Shown: in pieces, positions 1-9,812 of the stretch | Layout: each line of letters begins with the position of its first letter | Numbering within the stretch: position 1 is the stretch's first letter | NCBI GenBank assembly: GCA_021851405.1 | Contig: JAJZDW010000006.1 | Coordinates: 1-64,000, forward strand | Length of the DNA stretch: 64,000 bases | Direction of reading: 5' to 3' | DNA from: Pseudomonadota bacterium | GTDB lineage: Bacteria > Pseudomonadota > Gammaproteobacteria > Steroidobacterales > Steroidobacteraceae | The notes under the pieces: model-generated | Databases searched by the model: none | What the model saw: the letters and a program-made list of their open reading frames with translations, nothing else | What the model was told of the DNA's origin: nothing | Made by a program: the position numbers and the translations under genes

Positions 1-2636
1 CCGTCGCGGTCGGTGATGTAGAAGACGTCCTCGGCCCGCTCCCCGACGGTCATGATGCGCGCGGCCTGCAGCAGCACGTGCTCGGCGGTGAGCACCTTGC
101 CGACGTCGCACAGCAGCCCCGGCCGGTCCCCGGCGATGAGCTCGAGCACCGAGCGGCCGTTCGGCTCATCGGTGCTGATGGCGATCTGCGTGGGCGTATG
201 GAACATGCGCGCCTGGCGCGGGACGCGCCGGTGCACGGCGATGGTGGCCTGTGGCTGCTGCAGCGAGCGCCACAGCGCCTCCTCGATCTCCTCGCGCCGC
301 TCACCGTCGGCGATGGGCGCCCCGTCGTCCTCCAGGACGTGGTAGAGGTCGAGGCTGAACCCATCGCCGGTGGGCGTGATGCGCGCATCGACGATGTCGA
401 GCCCGAGCTGATCGAGCACGGCGGTGGTGCGGCCGAAGCCGTGCTCGAGCCCGCGGGTGTAGATCAGGACCGCGGTCGTGCCGCGCACGCTCCGTGGGTC
501 GAGCGCCACCAGCGGCTCGATGCTGCGCGGATCGCGCTCGGCGAGCAGGCGCATGTGCCAGGCGAGCTCCTCCGGGGAGTGACGCAGGAAATAGGTCGCC
601 GAGAAGCGCTCCCAGACCCGCTCGATGGCCTCCCCGGGCACGCCGCGCTCGATGAGCAGCCGGCGGGCCGCCTCGCGCGTCTCCCCGACCAGCTGCTCCT
701 GGTCGATCGGCGACTCGAGCCCGCGGCGCAGCGCGCGGCGCACGCGCTGGTAGAAGTCATCAAACAGTGAGGCCTTCCACGAGTTCCACAGCTTCGGGTT
801 CGTGGCGCGCACGTCGGCGCAGGTGAGCACGTACAGGTAATCGAGGTGCGCCTCATCCCCGATGCTCTGCGCGAACGCGTTGATCACCTCCGGGTCGGAG
901 ATGTCCTGTTTCTGCGCGGTGAGGGAGAAGGTCAGATGCTGGCGCACCAGCCAGGCCACCAGGCGCGCATCGTACGGGGAGAGCCCCTGCTCGAGACAGA
1001 ACGCCTCGGCATCGACCGAACCGAGTTTGGAGTGATCCCCGCCGCGGCCCTTGGCGATGTCGTGAAACAGCGCGGCGAGGTAGGCCACTTCGGGTCGCGG
1101 CAGCTGCTGCATGATGCGCGAGGCCTGCGGCAGCTCCTGATCGTAGCGCGGGATGGCGAAGCGCCTGAGGTTGCTCACCACGAACAGCGTGTGCGCATCC
1201 ACGGTGTAGGCGTGGAACAGATCGTACTGCATGCGCCCGACGATGCGCCCGAACGCCGGGATGTAGCGGCCGAGCACCCCGTAGGTGTTCATGCGGCGCA
1301 GCTCGTGGGTGACCCCGACCGGGGAGCGCACGATCTCGAGGAACAGCCGGTGATGGCGCGGGTTCTGGCGGAACTCCTCGTCGATCAGCCACAGGCTGCG
1401 GCCGACGGCGCGCATGGTCGAGGCGCGCACGCCCTTGATCTCCGGGTGGCGCTGCAGCAGCGCGAACAGCTCGAGCAGCGCCGAGGGGGTGCGCGCGAAG
1501 ACATCGTCGCTCACCGCCTCGAGCGAACCGCAGCGCACCTGGAAGCGCGCATTGAGCGGGCGGGGCGGTTCGCTCTCGGTGAGGATCGCCTCGCGAAACA
1601 GCTGCAGCAGCAGCTCATTGAGCAGGCTCACGTCCTTCACCGTGCGGTAGTAGCGCTGCATCAGCTGCTCGACCGCGAGGGTGTAGGAGGCGTCCTCGTA
1701 ACCGAAGGTCTGCGCGAGGCGGATCTGGTGATCGAACAGCAGCCGGTCCTCGCGCCGCCCGGTGAGCACGTGCAGCCCGAAGCGCACCTTCCAGAGGAAG
1801 GCCTGGGCCTGCTGCAGGCGGCGGAACTCCGCGACCGAGAGAAATCCGTGCCGCGCCAGCTCATCGAGCGTTTCGGCACCGAAGTGCCGCTTGGCCACCC
1901 AGGCGATGGTCTGGATGTCGCGCAGGCCCCCCGGTCCGGTCTTGACGTTCGGCTCGAGGTTGTAGGCCGTGTCGTTGGCCTTCAGGTGCCGCTCGGACTG
2001 CTCGCGCACCTTCGCCTCGAAAAATTCGCGCACCGGCCAGAGGTGCTCCGGGGCGAGCGCGGCGCGCAGCTCGGCGAGCAGCCCCGCATCGCCGGCGAGC
2101 AGCCGCGCCTCGATCAGCGTGGTCATGACGCTCACGTCAGCGACACTCTGCTCGAGACATTCCTCGACGGTGCGCACGCTGTGGCCGACCTCGAGCCCGA
2201 TGTCCCAGAGCAGCGCGAGCAGGCGCTCGAGTGCGGCGCGCGCCTCGCCCTGCGGGGCACTGCGCACGAGCAGCAGCAGATCGATGTCCGAGCAGGGCAG
2301 CAGCTCACCGCGGCCGTAGCCCCCGACCGCCACCAGCGCCCAGGGGCGCGCCGGCGTGCCGAGGTGCGCAGCCCAGAGCGCCTGCAGCACCCGGTCGATG
2401 AGCAGCGCGCGCGCCTGCACCAGCGTCTCAATGGGCTCATCGGCGAGGAAGCGGGCCTTCAGCTGCTCGTGCGCCTCGGCGAGCAGCTCGCGCAGCGCCG
2501 CGGGTGGGCCGCCGATGAGCTCGGGCAGCCGCTCGAGCAGCGGCCAGTGTCCGGGCTCCGGCGGCGAGTCGGTGCGCACCGCGCCGTGCTCGCCCGAGGC
2601 CTCGGACTCCTCCGCTTCGCTGTCTCCGGCGGCCAT
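1..2636 (-). CDS. glnD: Bifunctional uridylyltransferase/uridylyl-removing enzyme GlnD (3' end cut by the window edge)
   Basis: GlnD uridylylates PII proteins when glutamine is low and de-uridylylates them when it is high, so it is the primary nitrogen sensor in the cytoplasm. The minus-strand frame starts at the ATG at 2636-2634 and stays open for 878 codons to the window edge. The nucleotidyltransferase motif GGYGRGEL with D117 and D119 lies at residues 105-119. The HD hydrolase motif (LFHDIAKGRGGDHS) is at about residue 523, with the pair H525-D526. The last visible residues (TVGERAEDVFYITDRDG) match the C-terminal ACT domain. The E. coli protein has 890 residues, so only about 20 are probably missing. 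The start lies 4 bp after the map stop codon, which implies co-transcription from map. Confidence 0.96.
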   Translation of the reverse strand, partial: MAAGDSEAEESEASGEHGAVRTDSPPEPGHWPLLERLPELIGGPPAALRELLAEAHEQLKARFLADEPIETLVQARALLIDRVLQALWAAHLGTPARPWALVAVGGYGRGELLPCSDIDLLLLVRSAPQGEARAALERLLALLWDIGLEVGHSVRTVEECLEQSVADVSVMTTLIEARLLAGDAGLLAELRAALAPEHLWPVREFFEAKVREQSERHLKANDTAYNLEPNVKTGPGGLRDIQTIAWVAKRHFGAETLDELARHGFLSVAEFRRLQQAQAFLWKVRFGLHVLTGRREDRLLFDHQIRLAQTFGYEDASYTLAVEQLMQRYYRTVKDVSLLNELLLQLFREAILTESEPPRPLNARFQVRCGSLEAVSDDVFARTPSALLELFALLQRHPEIKGVRASTMRAVGRSLWLIDEEFRQNPRHHRLFLEIVRSPVGVTHELRRMNTYGVLGRYIPAFGRIVGRMQYDLFHAYTVDAHTLFVVSNLRRFAIPRYDQELPQASRIMQQLPRPEVAYLAALFHDIAKGRGGDHSKLGSVDAEAFCLEQGLSPYDARLVAWLVRQHLTFSLTAQKQDISDPEVINAFAQSIGDEAHLDYLYVLTCADVRATNPKLWNSWKASLFDDFYQRVRRALRRGLESPIDQEQLVGETREAARRLLIERGVPGEAIERVWERFSATYFLRHSPEELAWHMRLLAERDPRSIEPLVALDPRSVRGTTAVLIYTRGLEHGFGRTTAVLDQLGLDIVDARITPTGDGFSLDLYHVLEDDGAPIADGERREEIEEALWRSLQQPQATIAVHRRVPRQARMFHTPTQIAISTDEPNGRSVLELIAGDRPGLLCDVGKVLTAEHVLLQAARIMTVGERAEDVFYITDRD

Positions 2637-2640
2637 GGTG

Positions 2641-3414
2641 TTAATGCGTGCTGCGCTCGGTCGCCCCGAGGGTGAGGACCTCGTGGCCGGTCGCGGTCAC
2701 GAGAATGGTGTGCTCCCACTGCGCCGAGAGCGAGTGATCCTTGGTGATGACGGTCCAGCCGTCCGGCAGCAGCCGCACGTGGCGCTTGCCGGCATTGATC
2801 ATCGGCTCGATGGTGAAGGTCATGCCCGGCTCGAGGGTGAGCCCCGTGCCCGCCTCGCCGTAATGCAGCACCTGCGGATCCTCGTGGTAGATCCGCCCGA
2901 TGCCATGGCCGCAGTACTCGCGCACCACGGAGTAATTGTGCTGCTCGGCGAAGGTCTGGATGGCGTGTCCGATGTCCCCGAGCCGCACCCCGGGGCGCAC
3001 GATCTCGATGCCGCGCCACATCGCCGCGAAGCAGGTCTCGGCGAGGCGCTGGGCGTGCGCCGGCGGCGTGCCGACGTAGTACATGCGGCTGGTGTCGCCG
3101 TGGAACCCGTCGCGGATCACCGTCACGTCGATATTGACGATGTCGCCCGCCTTCAGGCGCTTGTCATTGGGAATGCCGTGGCAGACCACGTGGTTCACCG
3201 AGGTGCAGATCACCTTCGGGAAGCCGTGGTAGTTGAGGTTCGCCGGGATCGTGCCTTGGACGTTCACGATGTATTCGTGGCAGATGCGGTCGAGTTCCTC
3301 GGTGCTCACCCCCGGCACCACGTGCGCGCCGATCATGTCGAGCACCTCGGCGGCCAGGCGGCCGGCGATGCGCATTTTCTCCTGCTCGTCGGGTGATTTG
3401 ATCGTTACGGCCAT
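2641..3414 (-). CDS. map: Type I methionine aminopeptidase
   Basis: This cytoplasmic enzyme removes the initiator methionine from nascent proteins. The product has 257 residues, normal for a type Ia enzyme. All five metal ligands are visible: D96, D107, H170 (in CGHGIGR), E203 (in TIEPM) and E234 (in QWEHT). H79, in the VCHG motif, is the substrate-contacting histidine. The ATG at 3414 is chosen because the usual N-terminus ([10 protein letters not shown]) begins there. The gene is divergent from rpsB with 237 bp between the two starts, the classical arrangement in proteobacteria, and glnD follows after 4 bp. Confidence 0.97.
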   Translation of the reverse strand: MAVTIKSPDEQEKMRIAGRLAAEVLDMIGAHVVPGVSTEELDRICHEYIVNVQGTIPANLNYHGFPKVICTSVNHVVCHGIPNDKRLKAGDIVNIDVTVIRDGFHGDTSRMYYVGTPPAHAQRLAETCFAAMWRGIEIVRPGVRLGDIGHAIQTFAEQHNYSVVREYCGHGIGRIYHEDPQVLHYGEAGTGLTLEPGMTFTIEPMINAGKRHVRLLPDGWTVITKDHSLSAQWEHTILVTATGHEVLTLGATERSTH

Positions 3415-3487
3415 GGGCTATCCAGAGTGACTCAATCGGGAGCGCCGCGCGGCGCCGGAACGCACCGGCCGCTGCGCGCGCAAGACA

Positions 3488-3516
3488 TTGTTCGGGCGAG
3501 GCCTTCATGGTATAAA
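3488..3516 (+). promoter_or_regulatory. Sigma-70 promoter of the rpsB-tsf operon
   Basis: A -35 box TTGTTC at 3488-3493 is separated by exactly 17 bp from a -10 box TATAAA at 3511-3516. Transcription would start near 3523, leaving an rpsB leader of about 130 nt. The match and spacing suit a strong ribosomal-protein promoter. The site lies in the map/rpsB divergent region. Confidence 0.75.
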
Positions 3517-3521
3517 GCGCG

Positions 3522-3651
3522 GCCTTTTTTGGCAATCAACCCACACGCGCATCGCATTATCCGCAGACTGGGTGTTCCGCTCGCGGCCCTCGGGCCGCCC
3601 TCGGGATGGCTGCGGAGATGCGCGGAGGCTCAACCCAACGAGGAGTTTCTC
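3522..3651 (+). promoter_or_regulatory. Structured rpsB 5' leader, candidate S2 autoregulatory element
   Basis: The leader can form a tight hairpin, GCGGCC-CTCG-GGCCGC at 3583-3598. This is enclosed by a longer-range helix CCGCAG (3561-3566) with CTGCGG (3610-3615). The Shine-Dalgarno sequence AGGAG (about 3640-3644) lies 25 nt downstream of the outer helix. In gammaproteobacteria ribosomal protein S2 is known to repress its own operon through the rpsB leader. Assigning that role here is inference from position and pairing, not from a recognised consensus. Confidence 0.45.
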
Positions 3652-4650
3652 ATGCCTGGCGTATCCATGCGGCAGATGCTGGAAGCGGGTGTCCATTTCG
3701 GACACCAGACCCGCTTCTGGAACCCGAAGATGGCTCAGTTCATTTTCGGCGAGCGCAACAAGATCCACATCATCAATCTCGAGAAGACCCAGCCGATGTA
3801 CGCGCAGGCTGCGGCCTTCGTGAAGGGCGTGGCCTCCGATGGCGGCACGGTGCTGTTCGTCGGCACCAAGCGCTCGGCGCGCGAGGCGATCCAGAAGGAG
3901 GCCGAGCGAGCCGGCCAGCCGTTCGTCAACCAGCGCTGGCTGGGCGGCATGCTCACGAATTTCAAGACGATCCGCCAGTCGATCAAGCGGCTCGAGGACA
4001 TCTCCGAGCTCGCCGCCTCCGGGGCGCTCGAGCGGCGCGGTAAGAAAGAGGCGACGCAGCTGCGCCGCGAGCGCGAGAAGCTCCAGCGCAGCCTCGGGGG
4101 CATCCGGACGATGGATGCGCTGCCCGATGCGCTGTTCGTGGTCGACGTCGGTCACGAGAAGCTCGCCATCGACGAGGCGCGCAAGCTCGGCATCCCGGTG
4201 GTCGCCGTGGTGGATACGAACTGCTCCCCGGACGGCATCGATTACGTCGTGCCGGGCAACGACGACGCCATGCGCGCGATCCTGCTGTACGCCGCCGGCA
4301 TGGCCGATGCGGTCCTCGAAGGGCGTGAGTCGGTCCCGGCCGTGGTGGTCGGGGAAGACGAGTTCGTCGAGCTCGACGAGGCCGGCAACCCGCGCCGCAG
4401 GGCCCCGCGAGGCCCGCGCAAGGGCGCCGCGGCCGCACGGCCGAAGAAGAATGCCTCCCGGCGCCGTCTGCCGCCGGTGAAGGCCCCGCGTGCCGAGGGC
4501 ACCGAGGTGGTCGATGATATCGGCACCGAGGAAGAGTCGATGGAGGCGGTGCCCGAAGTGGCCGCGTCCGGTGGCTCGAACACCACGCCGGCACCGACGA
4601 GCGCCCGTCGCCCCACGGGTCCGGCGCGCCGCAAGGGCCGCGGCGAATGA
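3652..4650 (+). CDS. rpsB: 30S ribosomal protein S2 with a long C-terminal extension
   Basis: S2 binds the 30S subunit on the solvent side at the head-body junction and is needed for S1 recruitment. Residues 1 to about 226 match the family throughout ([51 protein letters not shown]). The product has 332 residues against about 241 in E. coli. The extra roughly 106 residues are a low-complexity tail: first basic and proline-rich (about 246-280), then acidic (about 282-303), then basic again (319-331). The ATG at 3652 follows AGGAG at good spacing; an open frame extends upstream but lacks family similarity. tsf follows after a hairpin. Confidence 0.96.
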   Translation: MPGVSMRQMLEAGVHFGHQTRFWNPKMAQFIFGERNKIHIINLEKTQPMYAQAAAFVKGVASDGGTVLFVGTKRSAREAIQKEAERAGQPFVNQRWLGGMLTNFKTIRQSIKRLEDISELAASGALERRGKKEATQLRREREKLQRSLGGIRTMDALPDALFVVDVGHEKLAIDEARKLGIPVVAVVDTNCSPDGIDYVVPGNDDAMRAILLYAAGMADAVLEGRESVPAVVVGEDEFVELDEAGNPRRRAPRGPRKGAAAARPKKNASRRRLPPVKAPRAEGTEVVDDIGTEEESMEAVPEVAASGGSNTTPAPTSARRPTGPARRKGRGE

Positions 4651-4655
4651 GCCGC

Positions 4656-4679
4656 GCGCGGCCGCTCCTGCGGCCGCGC
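4656..4679 (+). terminator. rpsB-tsf intergenic hairpin, probable attenuator
   Basis: This is a perfect 10-bp inverted repeat, GCGCGGCCGC and GCGGCCGCGC, with a TCCT loop. It starts 6 bp after the rpsB stop codon and is followed by only a short TTT. Partial termination between rpsB and tsf is known in E. coli. Here the weak U tract suggests attenuation or mRNA stabilisation rather than full termination. Confidence 0.5.
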
Positions 4680-4753
4680 CTGCGGTTTGGCTCCGGTGAG
4701 GACGACCGGGGCGGAGGCAGCGTCCAGGGATGGCGCAACCGGATGAGTGCGAT

Positions 4754-5635
4754 ATGAGTATCACAGCAGAGATGGTCAAACAGCTCCGCGAGCGCACCGG
4801 CGCGGGGATGATGGAGTGCAAGAAGGCGCTGGTGGAGAGCAGCGGCGACCTCGATGCCGCCGCTGAGCTGATGCGCAAGCAGGGCCTGGCCAAGGCCGAC
4901 AAGAAGTCCACGCGGGTGGCCGCCGAGGGCGTCATCGTCATCGAGCGTGCCGCCGACGGGCGCGCCGCGGCCATGGTCGAGGTCAACTGCGAGACGGACT
5001 TCGTGGCGCGTGAGCAGGACTTCACCGCGTTCGCGAGCGCCGTGGCCGAGCAGGCGCTGGCGCAGCGAGCGCAGAGCCTCGAGGCGCTGCTCGGCGCGCG
5101 CGTCGGTGCCGAGACGGTCGATGAGCGCCGTCGGGCGCTGGTGGCCAAGATCGGTGAGAACATCACCGTGCGGCGCTTCACGGTGCTCGCCTCGGAGCAG
5201 CACCTCGGGGCGTACCGCCACGGCACGCGCATCGGCACGCTGGTGGCCCTGAAGGGCGGCAGCGCCGAGCTCGCGCATGAACTCGCCATGCACGTCGCGG
5301 CGAGCAATCCGAAGTACCTCTCGATGCAGCAGGTGCCGGCGGACGTGATGGCCAAGGAGCGCGAGATCCTCACCGAGCAGGCCCAGGGCGAGGGCAAGCC
5401 GGCCGAGATCGTCGCCAAGATGGTCGAGGGGCGGCTGCGCAAGTCGCTCGGGGAAATCACGCTGCTTGGCCAGCCGTTCGTGAAGGACCCGGACGTGACG
5501 GTGGAGAAACTGCTGAAGAGTGCCGGCGCGACGGTGATCGCTTACGAGCGGTTCGAGGTCGGTGCCGGCATCGAGAAGAAGCAGGAGAACTTCGTCGCCG
5601 AGGTGATGGCGCAGGTCAAGAGCGCCGGCGGCTGA
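4754..5635 (+). CDS. tsf: Elongation factor Ts
   Basis: EF-Ts is the nucleotide exchange factor that releases GDP from EF-Tu. The 293-residue product starts with the family N-terminus [20 protein letters not shown] and carries the conserved TDFVAR segment (about residues 80-85) and the dimerisation core. It is slightly longer than the 283 residues of E. coli. The ATG at 4754 is chosen over an upstream ATG at 4730 because homologues begin here. It belongs to the rpsB-tsf-pyrH-frr cluster. Confidence 0.96.
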   Translation: MSITAEMVKQLRERTGAGMMECKKALVESSGDLDAAAELMRKQGLAKADKKSTRVAAEGVIVIERAADGRAAAMVEVNCETDFVAREQDFTAFASAVAEQALAQRAQSLEALLGARVGAETVDERRRALVAKIGENITVRRFTVLASEQHLGAYRHGTRIGTLVALKGGSAELAHELAMHVAASNPKYLSMQQVPADVMAKEREILTEQAQGEGKPAEIVAKMVEGRLRKSLGEITLLGQPFVKDPDVTVEKLLKSAGATVIAYERFEVGAGIEKKQENFVAEVMAQVKSAGG

Positions 5636-5707
5636 CCCCGGCGCGCCTCCGGGTCGCCGCTGCGAAAGAGGCGGCCCGGCCTCCTGAAACGAGTGTAAGG
5701 ATTGCCC

Positions 5708-6442
5708 ATGGCGACTGAAACAGCGAAGACCGCCCGCTACTCGCGCATCCTGGTGAAGCTCTCCGGGGAGGCGCTCATGGGTCAGGCCGACTACGGCGTC
5801 GACCCGGCGATCATCAAGCGCATCGCCGGGGAGCTCGAGGACATCGCCGGCCTCGGCGTCGAGCTCGCCGTGGTGATCGGGGGCGGCAATATCTTCCGCG
5901 GCGCGGGACTCGCGCGGGCCGGGATGGATCGCGTCACGGCCGATCACATGGGCATGCTCGCCACCGTGATGAATGCGCTGGCGATGCAGGATGCGTTGGA
6001 GAGCCGCGGTCTGCACGCGCGCGTGATGTCGGCGATCCGCATCAACGAGGTGTGCGAGGACTACATCCGCCGCCGCGCCGTGCGGCACCTGGAGAAGGGT
6101 CGGGTGGTGATCTGCGCGGCCGGTACCGGCAGCCCGTTCTTCACCACCGACACCGCGGCGGCGCTGCGCGCCATCGAGATCAACGCCGAGGTGCTGCTGA
6201 AGGCGACCAAGGTCGACGGGGTGTACTCCGACGATCCGGTGCGCAACCCGGCGGCGACGCGCTATCGGCATCTGACCTTCGATCGGGTGCTGACCGATAA
6301 GCTCAACGTCATGGACGCCACGGCGATCGTCATGTGCCGCGACAACCGCCTGCCGCTGCAGGTGTTCAACCTCAACAATCCAGGTGACCTCACCCGCAGC
6401 GTCCGTGGCGACGAAGTGGGCACGGTCGTGACCTGCGAGTGA
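5708..6442 (+). CDS. pyrH: Uridylate kinase
   Basis: PyrH phosphorylates UMP to UDP, feeding pyrimidine nucleotide and UDP-sugar synthesis. The 244-residue protein is of the amino-acid-kinase fold. The nucleotide-binding KLSGEAL and GGGNIFRG motifs are clear, as are the UMP-binding [12 protein letters not shown] segment and the final catalytic-domain part KATKVDGVY. The ATG at 5708 has TAAGGA six bases upstream; a TTG six bases earlier is less well placed. The 72-bp gap from tsf contains an imperfect hairpin (GGGTCGCC with GGCGGCCC) and no gene. Confidence 0.96.
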   Translation: MATETAKTARYSRILVKLSGEALMGQADYGVDPAIIKRIAGELEDIAGLGVELAVVIGGGNIFRGAGLARAGMDRVTADHMGMLATVMNALAMQDALESRGLHARVMSAIRINEVCEDYIRRRAVRHLEKGRVVICAAGTGSPFFTTDTAAALRAIEINAEVLLKATKVDGVYSDDPVRNPAATRYRHLTFDRVLTDKLNVMDATAIVMCRDNRLPLQVFNLNNPGDLTRSVRGDEVGTVVTCE

Positions 6443-6467
6443 GCCGAGCCGGCTCGGAGAGTGATCC

Positions 6468-7025
6468 ATGCTCGATGACCTGAAGAAAGACGCGCGCGAG
6501 CGCATGGCCAAGTGCGTGCAGAGCTTCCAGACGGATCTGAAGAAGCTGCGGACCGGACGGGCTCACCCGAGCCTGATCGAGCACCTGAAGATCGATTACT
6601 ACGGCTCGGACGTGCCCCTGCAGCAGGTGGCGAGCATCGCCGTGGAAGAAGGGCGCACGCTCGTGATCTCCCCGTGGGAGAAGGGCGTCGTACAGGCGAT
6701 CGAGAAGGCGATTTTCAAGTCCGATCTGGGCCTCACGCCCATGACCGCCGGCACCGTGATCCGCATTCCGATGCCGCCGCTCACCGAGGAGCGCCGCCGC
6801 GAGATCACCAAAGTGCTCAAGGCCGACGCGGAGAATGCGCGCGTGGCGGTGCGCAACGTGCGCCGCGACGTGATGAACGACATCAAGGATTTGCTGAAGG
6901 AAAAGCAGATCGCTCAGGACGAGGAGCACCGCGCCGAAGGGGACATCCAGAAGCTCACCGACAAGCACATTGCCGACATCGAGCAGATTCTGGTGGCCAA
7001 GGAAAAGGAAATCATGCAGGTGTGA
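6468..7025 (+). CDS. frr: Ribosome recycling factor
   Basis: RRF works with EF-G to split post-termination ribosomes. The 185-residue length is exactly that of the family. The conserved LRTGRAHPSLIEHL region lies near residues 27-40, and the C-terminal helix ends in the usual IMQV. A 14-bp palindrome (CCGAGCC-GGCTCGG, 6444-6457) lies between the pyrH stop codon and the frr ribosome binding site; it could form a small hairpin that tunes frr translation. Confidence 0.96.
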   Translation: MLDDLKKDARERMAKCVQSFQTDLKKLRTGRAHPSLIEHLKIDYYGSDVPLQQVASIAVEEGRTLVISPWEKGVVQAIEKAIFKSDLGLTPMTAGTVIRIPMPPLTEERRREITKVLKADAENARVAVRNVRRDVMNDIKDLLKEKQIAQDEEHRAEGDIQKLTDKHIADIEQILVAKEKEIMQV

Positions 7026-7036
7026 GGGCGCACGCC

Positions 7037-7792
7037 GTGTCCGACAACGTCGCGCCCGCACCGCTTCCGCGTCACATCGCCATCACCATGGACGGGAATG
7101 GTCGCTGGGCCGCCGCGCGCGGCCTGGCGCGCTCGGCCGGGCACAAGGCCGGGCTCGAGCCGGTCCGCCTGTGCGTGCGCGAGTGCTCGCGGCTCGGCGT
7201 CGAGGCGCTCACGCTGTTCGCCTTCTCGAGCGAGAACTGGTCGCGACCGGCGGAGGAGGTGGCGAGTCTGATGGGGCTGTTCTTCGAGGCCATCGAGCGC
7301 GAGATCAGCGATCTGGAGCGCCAGGGGGTGGTGCTGCGCATCATCGGTCACCGTCAGGCGCTCTCGGTGCGACTGCAGGCGCAGATCGCCGCCGCCGAGG
7401 CGCGTACCGCGGGCAACACCGGTTTGAAGCTGCAGGTGGCGGTGAGCTACGGCGGGCGCTGGGACATCGTCCAGGCCGCCCGCACGCTCGCCGCGCAGTG
7501 CGTCAGCGGGGCGCTGCCGGTGGCCGCGATCGACGAGACGCGCTTCGCCGCGGCACTCGAGCTCGGCACGCTGCCGGACCCGGATCTGCTGATCCGCACC
7601 GGCGCGGAGCGGCGCATCAGTAATTTTCTGCTCTGGAACCTCGCCTACGCGGAGCTGTATTTCTGCGATCGGCTCTGGCCGGACTTCGATGCCGCCGAGC
7701 TCGAGCGCGCCCTGGCGTTCTTCGCCGGCCGCGAACGGCGCTTCGGGCACACCGGCGGGCAGCTCGGCGCGGCCCCGAAAGCGGTGCCGTGA
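7037..7792 (+). CDS. uppS: Undecaprenyl diphosphate synthase (cis-prenyltransferase)
   Basis: UppS condenses eight isopentenyl diphosphates onto farnesyl diphosphate to give the C55 lipid carrier for peptidoglycan and LPS. The [13 protein letters not shown] motif with catalytic D19 is near the N-terminus, and the [15 protein letters not shown] substrate motif is in the C-terminal third. The 251-residue length matches E. coli (253). The GTG at 7037 is chosen because GAGGG lies about 8 bases upstream and homologues start at this point. It is the first of a chain of four-base overlaps (uppS-cdsA-dxr-rseP). Confidence 0.95.
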   Translation: MSDNVAPAPLPRHIAITMDGNGRWAAARGLARSAGHKAGLEPVRLCVRECSRLGVEALTLFAFSSENWSRPAEEVASLMGLFFEAIEREISDLERQGVVLRIIGHRQALSVRLQAQIAAAEARTAGNTGLKLQVAVSYGGRWDIVQAARTLAAQCVSGALPVAAIDETRFAAALELGTLPDPDLLIRTGAERRISNFLLWNLAYAELYFCDRLWPDFDAAELERALAFFAGRERRFGHTGGQLGAAPKAVP

Positions 7793-8601
7793 GCGATTCG
7801 CTGCGTCATCGGGTCGCCACCGCGGCGGTGCTGATCGGGCTGCTGCTGGCGGTGTTGTTCGCGCTGCCGGCCCGAGCCACGCTCGGGGTGCTGACGCTGA
7901 TCGTGCTGCTCGGGGCGTGGGAATGGTCGGCGTTTCTCAAGAGCGGCCGGCGCATCGTGCGCATCGGCTACGTGGTGCTGATCGGCGCGGCGCTGCCGCT
8001 CGCCTGGCGCGCCGCCGCGACGCGCGCCGGTCTGGTGTGGCTGCTCGGCGCTGCGGCGCTGTGGTGGGTCGTGGCGCTCGGTTGGATCGTGTTCGCGCCG
8101 CGGCGCGCGGCGGCCGGTCCCGCGGCGCTCGCGGGCCTGTGCGCGCTGGTGCCGGCATGGCTCGCGCTGGCGCGCTTGCGCCTCGGCGGGCCGCGCGGTG
8201 CCGAATGGGTGCTGTTCTGCCTGCTGCTGGTGTGGATGGCGGACATCGGGGCGTACTTCGCTGGCCGGCGTTTCGGGCGGCGGCGGCTCGCCCCCGAGGT
8301 GTCCCCGGGCAAGACCTGGGAAGGGGTGCTCGGGGGGGTCGCGGCCTGCATTCCAGTGGCGGTGGGCGGCAGTTTCTGGTTCAGTGTGCCCCTCGGAGGA
8401 TTTCTGGTGCTGTGTCTGGCGGCGGTGGCCTGCTCCATCGTCGGGGATCTCACCGAGAGCCTGTTGAAGCGCTTCGCGGGAGTGAAGGACAGCGGCACGC
8501 TGTTCCCCGGACACGGAGGGGTCATGGACCGTATCGACAGCCTGACCGCAGCGGCGCCCGTGCTGCTGCTCGGCCTGACAGTTTTGGGAGTGCTGGCATG
8601 A
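7789..8601 (+). CDS. cdsA: Phosphatidate cytidylyltransferase (CDP-diacylglycerol synthase)
   Basis: CdsA makes CDP-diacylglycerol from phosphatidate and CTP, the branch point of membrane phospholipid synthesis. The 270-residue polytopic membrane protein has about seven hydrophobic segments. It ends with the CDS signature, LKRFAGVKD followed by [12 protein letters not shown], whose aspartates bind metal. The GTG start overlaps the uppS stop codon as GTGA. Confidence 0.95.
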   Translation: MSDSLRHRVATAAVLIGLLLAVLFALPARATLGVLTLIVLLGAWEWSAFLKSGRRIVRIGYVVLIGAALPLAWRAAATRAGLVWLLGAAALWWVVALGWIVFAPRRAAAGPAALAGLCALVPAWLALARLRLGGPRGAEWVLFCLLLVWMADIGAYFAGRRFGRRRLAPEVSPGKTWEGVLGGVAACIPVAVGGSFWFSVPLGGFLVLCLAAVACSIVGDLTESLLKRFAGVKDSGTLFPGHGGVMDRIDSLTAAAPVLLLGLTVLGVLA

Positions 8602-9812
8602 TCGGTGTGGTCGTTCTCGGTTCTACCGGCTCGATCGGCGAGAGTACCCTCGATGTGCTCGCTCGCCATCCGGAGCGGTTTCGCCTGATCGGGATCGGGG
8701 CGAATCGCAACGTGGAGAAACTCGCCGCGCAGATCCTGAAGTATCGCCCGGCGTACGCGGCGCTGGCCGATCCGGCCGCGGCGCGCGAACTCGCCGCGCG
8801 TCTGGGCCAGGGCGCGCCGGACACTCGGCTGCTCGCCGGCCCCGAGGCGCTCACCGAGCTCGCCACGCTCGAGGACGCCGAGTGCGTGATGGCCGCCATC
8901 GTCGGGGCGGCGGGTCTGCCCTCGACGCTCGCGGCCGCCCGCGCCGGCAAGCGCCTGCTGCTCGCCAACAAAGAGTCGCTGGTGATGTCCGGCCCGCTGC
9001 TGATGCAGGCGGTGCGCGATGCCGGTGCGACGCTGCTGCCGATCGACAGCGAGCACAATGCGATCTTCCAGTGTCTGCCGGCCGGTACTCGCGCCGGCAG
9101 CACGCCCGAGGGCGTGCGGCGCGTGCTGCTCACCGCCTCCGGCGGCCCGTTTCGCGATTGGAGCGCCGAGCAGATCGCCGCGGCGACGCCCGAGGCGGCC
9201 GTGGCGCATCCGAACTGGGTCATGGGACGGAAGATCTCGGTCGACTCCGCGACGCTCATGAACAAGGGCCTGGAGCTGATCGAGGCCTGTTTCCTGTTTG
9301 GCCTGCCGCCGGAACAGGTCGACATCGTCGTGCACCCGCAGAGCATCATCCACTCGCTGGTGGAGTACGTGGACGGCTCGGTGCTGGCGCAGTTGGGCTC
9401 GCCCGACATGCGCACGCCGATCGCCTATGCGCTCGCCTGGCCCGAGCGCATGGACTCGGGCGTGGCGTTCCTCGACCTGGTCAAGACCGCGCGCTTGGAG
9501 TTTCGTGCACCGGATCCGCAGCGCTTCCCCTGCCTCGCTCTGGCGCAGGCGGCGGCGAGCACCGGCGGGCTCGCACCGGTGGTGCTCAACGCCGCCAACG
9601 AGATCGCCGTGCACGCCTTCCTCGAGCAGCGGTTGAACTTTCCGGGGATCGCTTCGGTCATTGAGGATGTGATCACACACTCGAGCGCGGGGCCCATTGG
9701 CGGATTGGACGATGTGCTGGCCGCCGACGCGGAGGCACGCCTGCGCACGCAGGAGCGCATCGAGAGGCGCCGCGGCGCCGGTTCGGGTGCCCGTGCAGGG
9801 GCGCGCGGATGA
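8598..9812 (+). CDS. dxr: 1-deoxy-D-xylulose 5-phosphate reductoisomerase
   Basis: Dxr (IspC) converts DXP to methylerythritol phosphate with NADPH, the committed step of the MEP isoprenoid pathway, whose ispD and ispF are also in this window. The NADPH motif GSTGSIG is at residues 8-14. The metal-binding pair D150 and E152 is in [12 protein letters not shown], and the [15 protein letters not shown] segment supplies the remaining ligands. The 404-residue product is of normal length. Its ATG overlaps the cdsA stop codon (ATGA), and it overlaps rseP in the same way. Confidence 0.96.
   Translation: MIGVVVLGSTGSIGESTLDVLARHPERFRLIGIGANRNVEKLAAQILKYRPAYAALADPAAARELAARLGQGAPDTRLLAGPEALTELATLEDAECVMAAIVGAAGLPSTLAAARAGKRLLLANKESLVMSGPLLMQAVRDAGATLLPIDSEHNAIFQCLPAGTRAGSTPEGVRRVLLTASGGPFRDWSAEQIAAATPEAAVAHPNWVMGRKISVDSATLMNKGLELIEACFLFGLPPEQVDIVVHPQSIIHSLVEYVDGSVLAQLGSPDMRTPIAYALAWPERMDSGVAFLDLVKTARLEFRAPDPQRFPCLALAQAAASTGGLAPVVLNAANEIAVHAFLEQRLNFPGIASVIEDVITHSSAGPIGGLDDVLAADAEARLRTQERIERRRGAGSGARAGARG

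Noticed and set aside
846-2675. Plus-strand open frame of 609 codons opposite glnD
   Set aside because: The minus strand carries the GlnD nucleotidyltransferase and HD motifs in one uninterrupted frame; the plus frame is His/Arg/Leu-rich noise.
3983-6511. Open frame of 842 codons on the minus strand opposite rpsB, tsf and pyrH
   Set aside because: Same composition artefact; the plus-strand genes are unmistakable.
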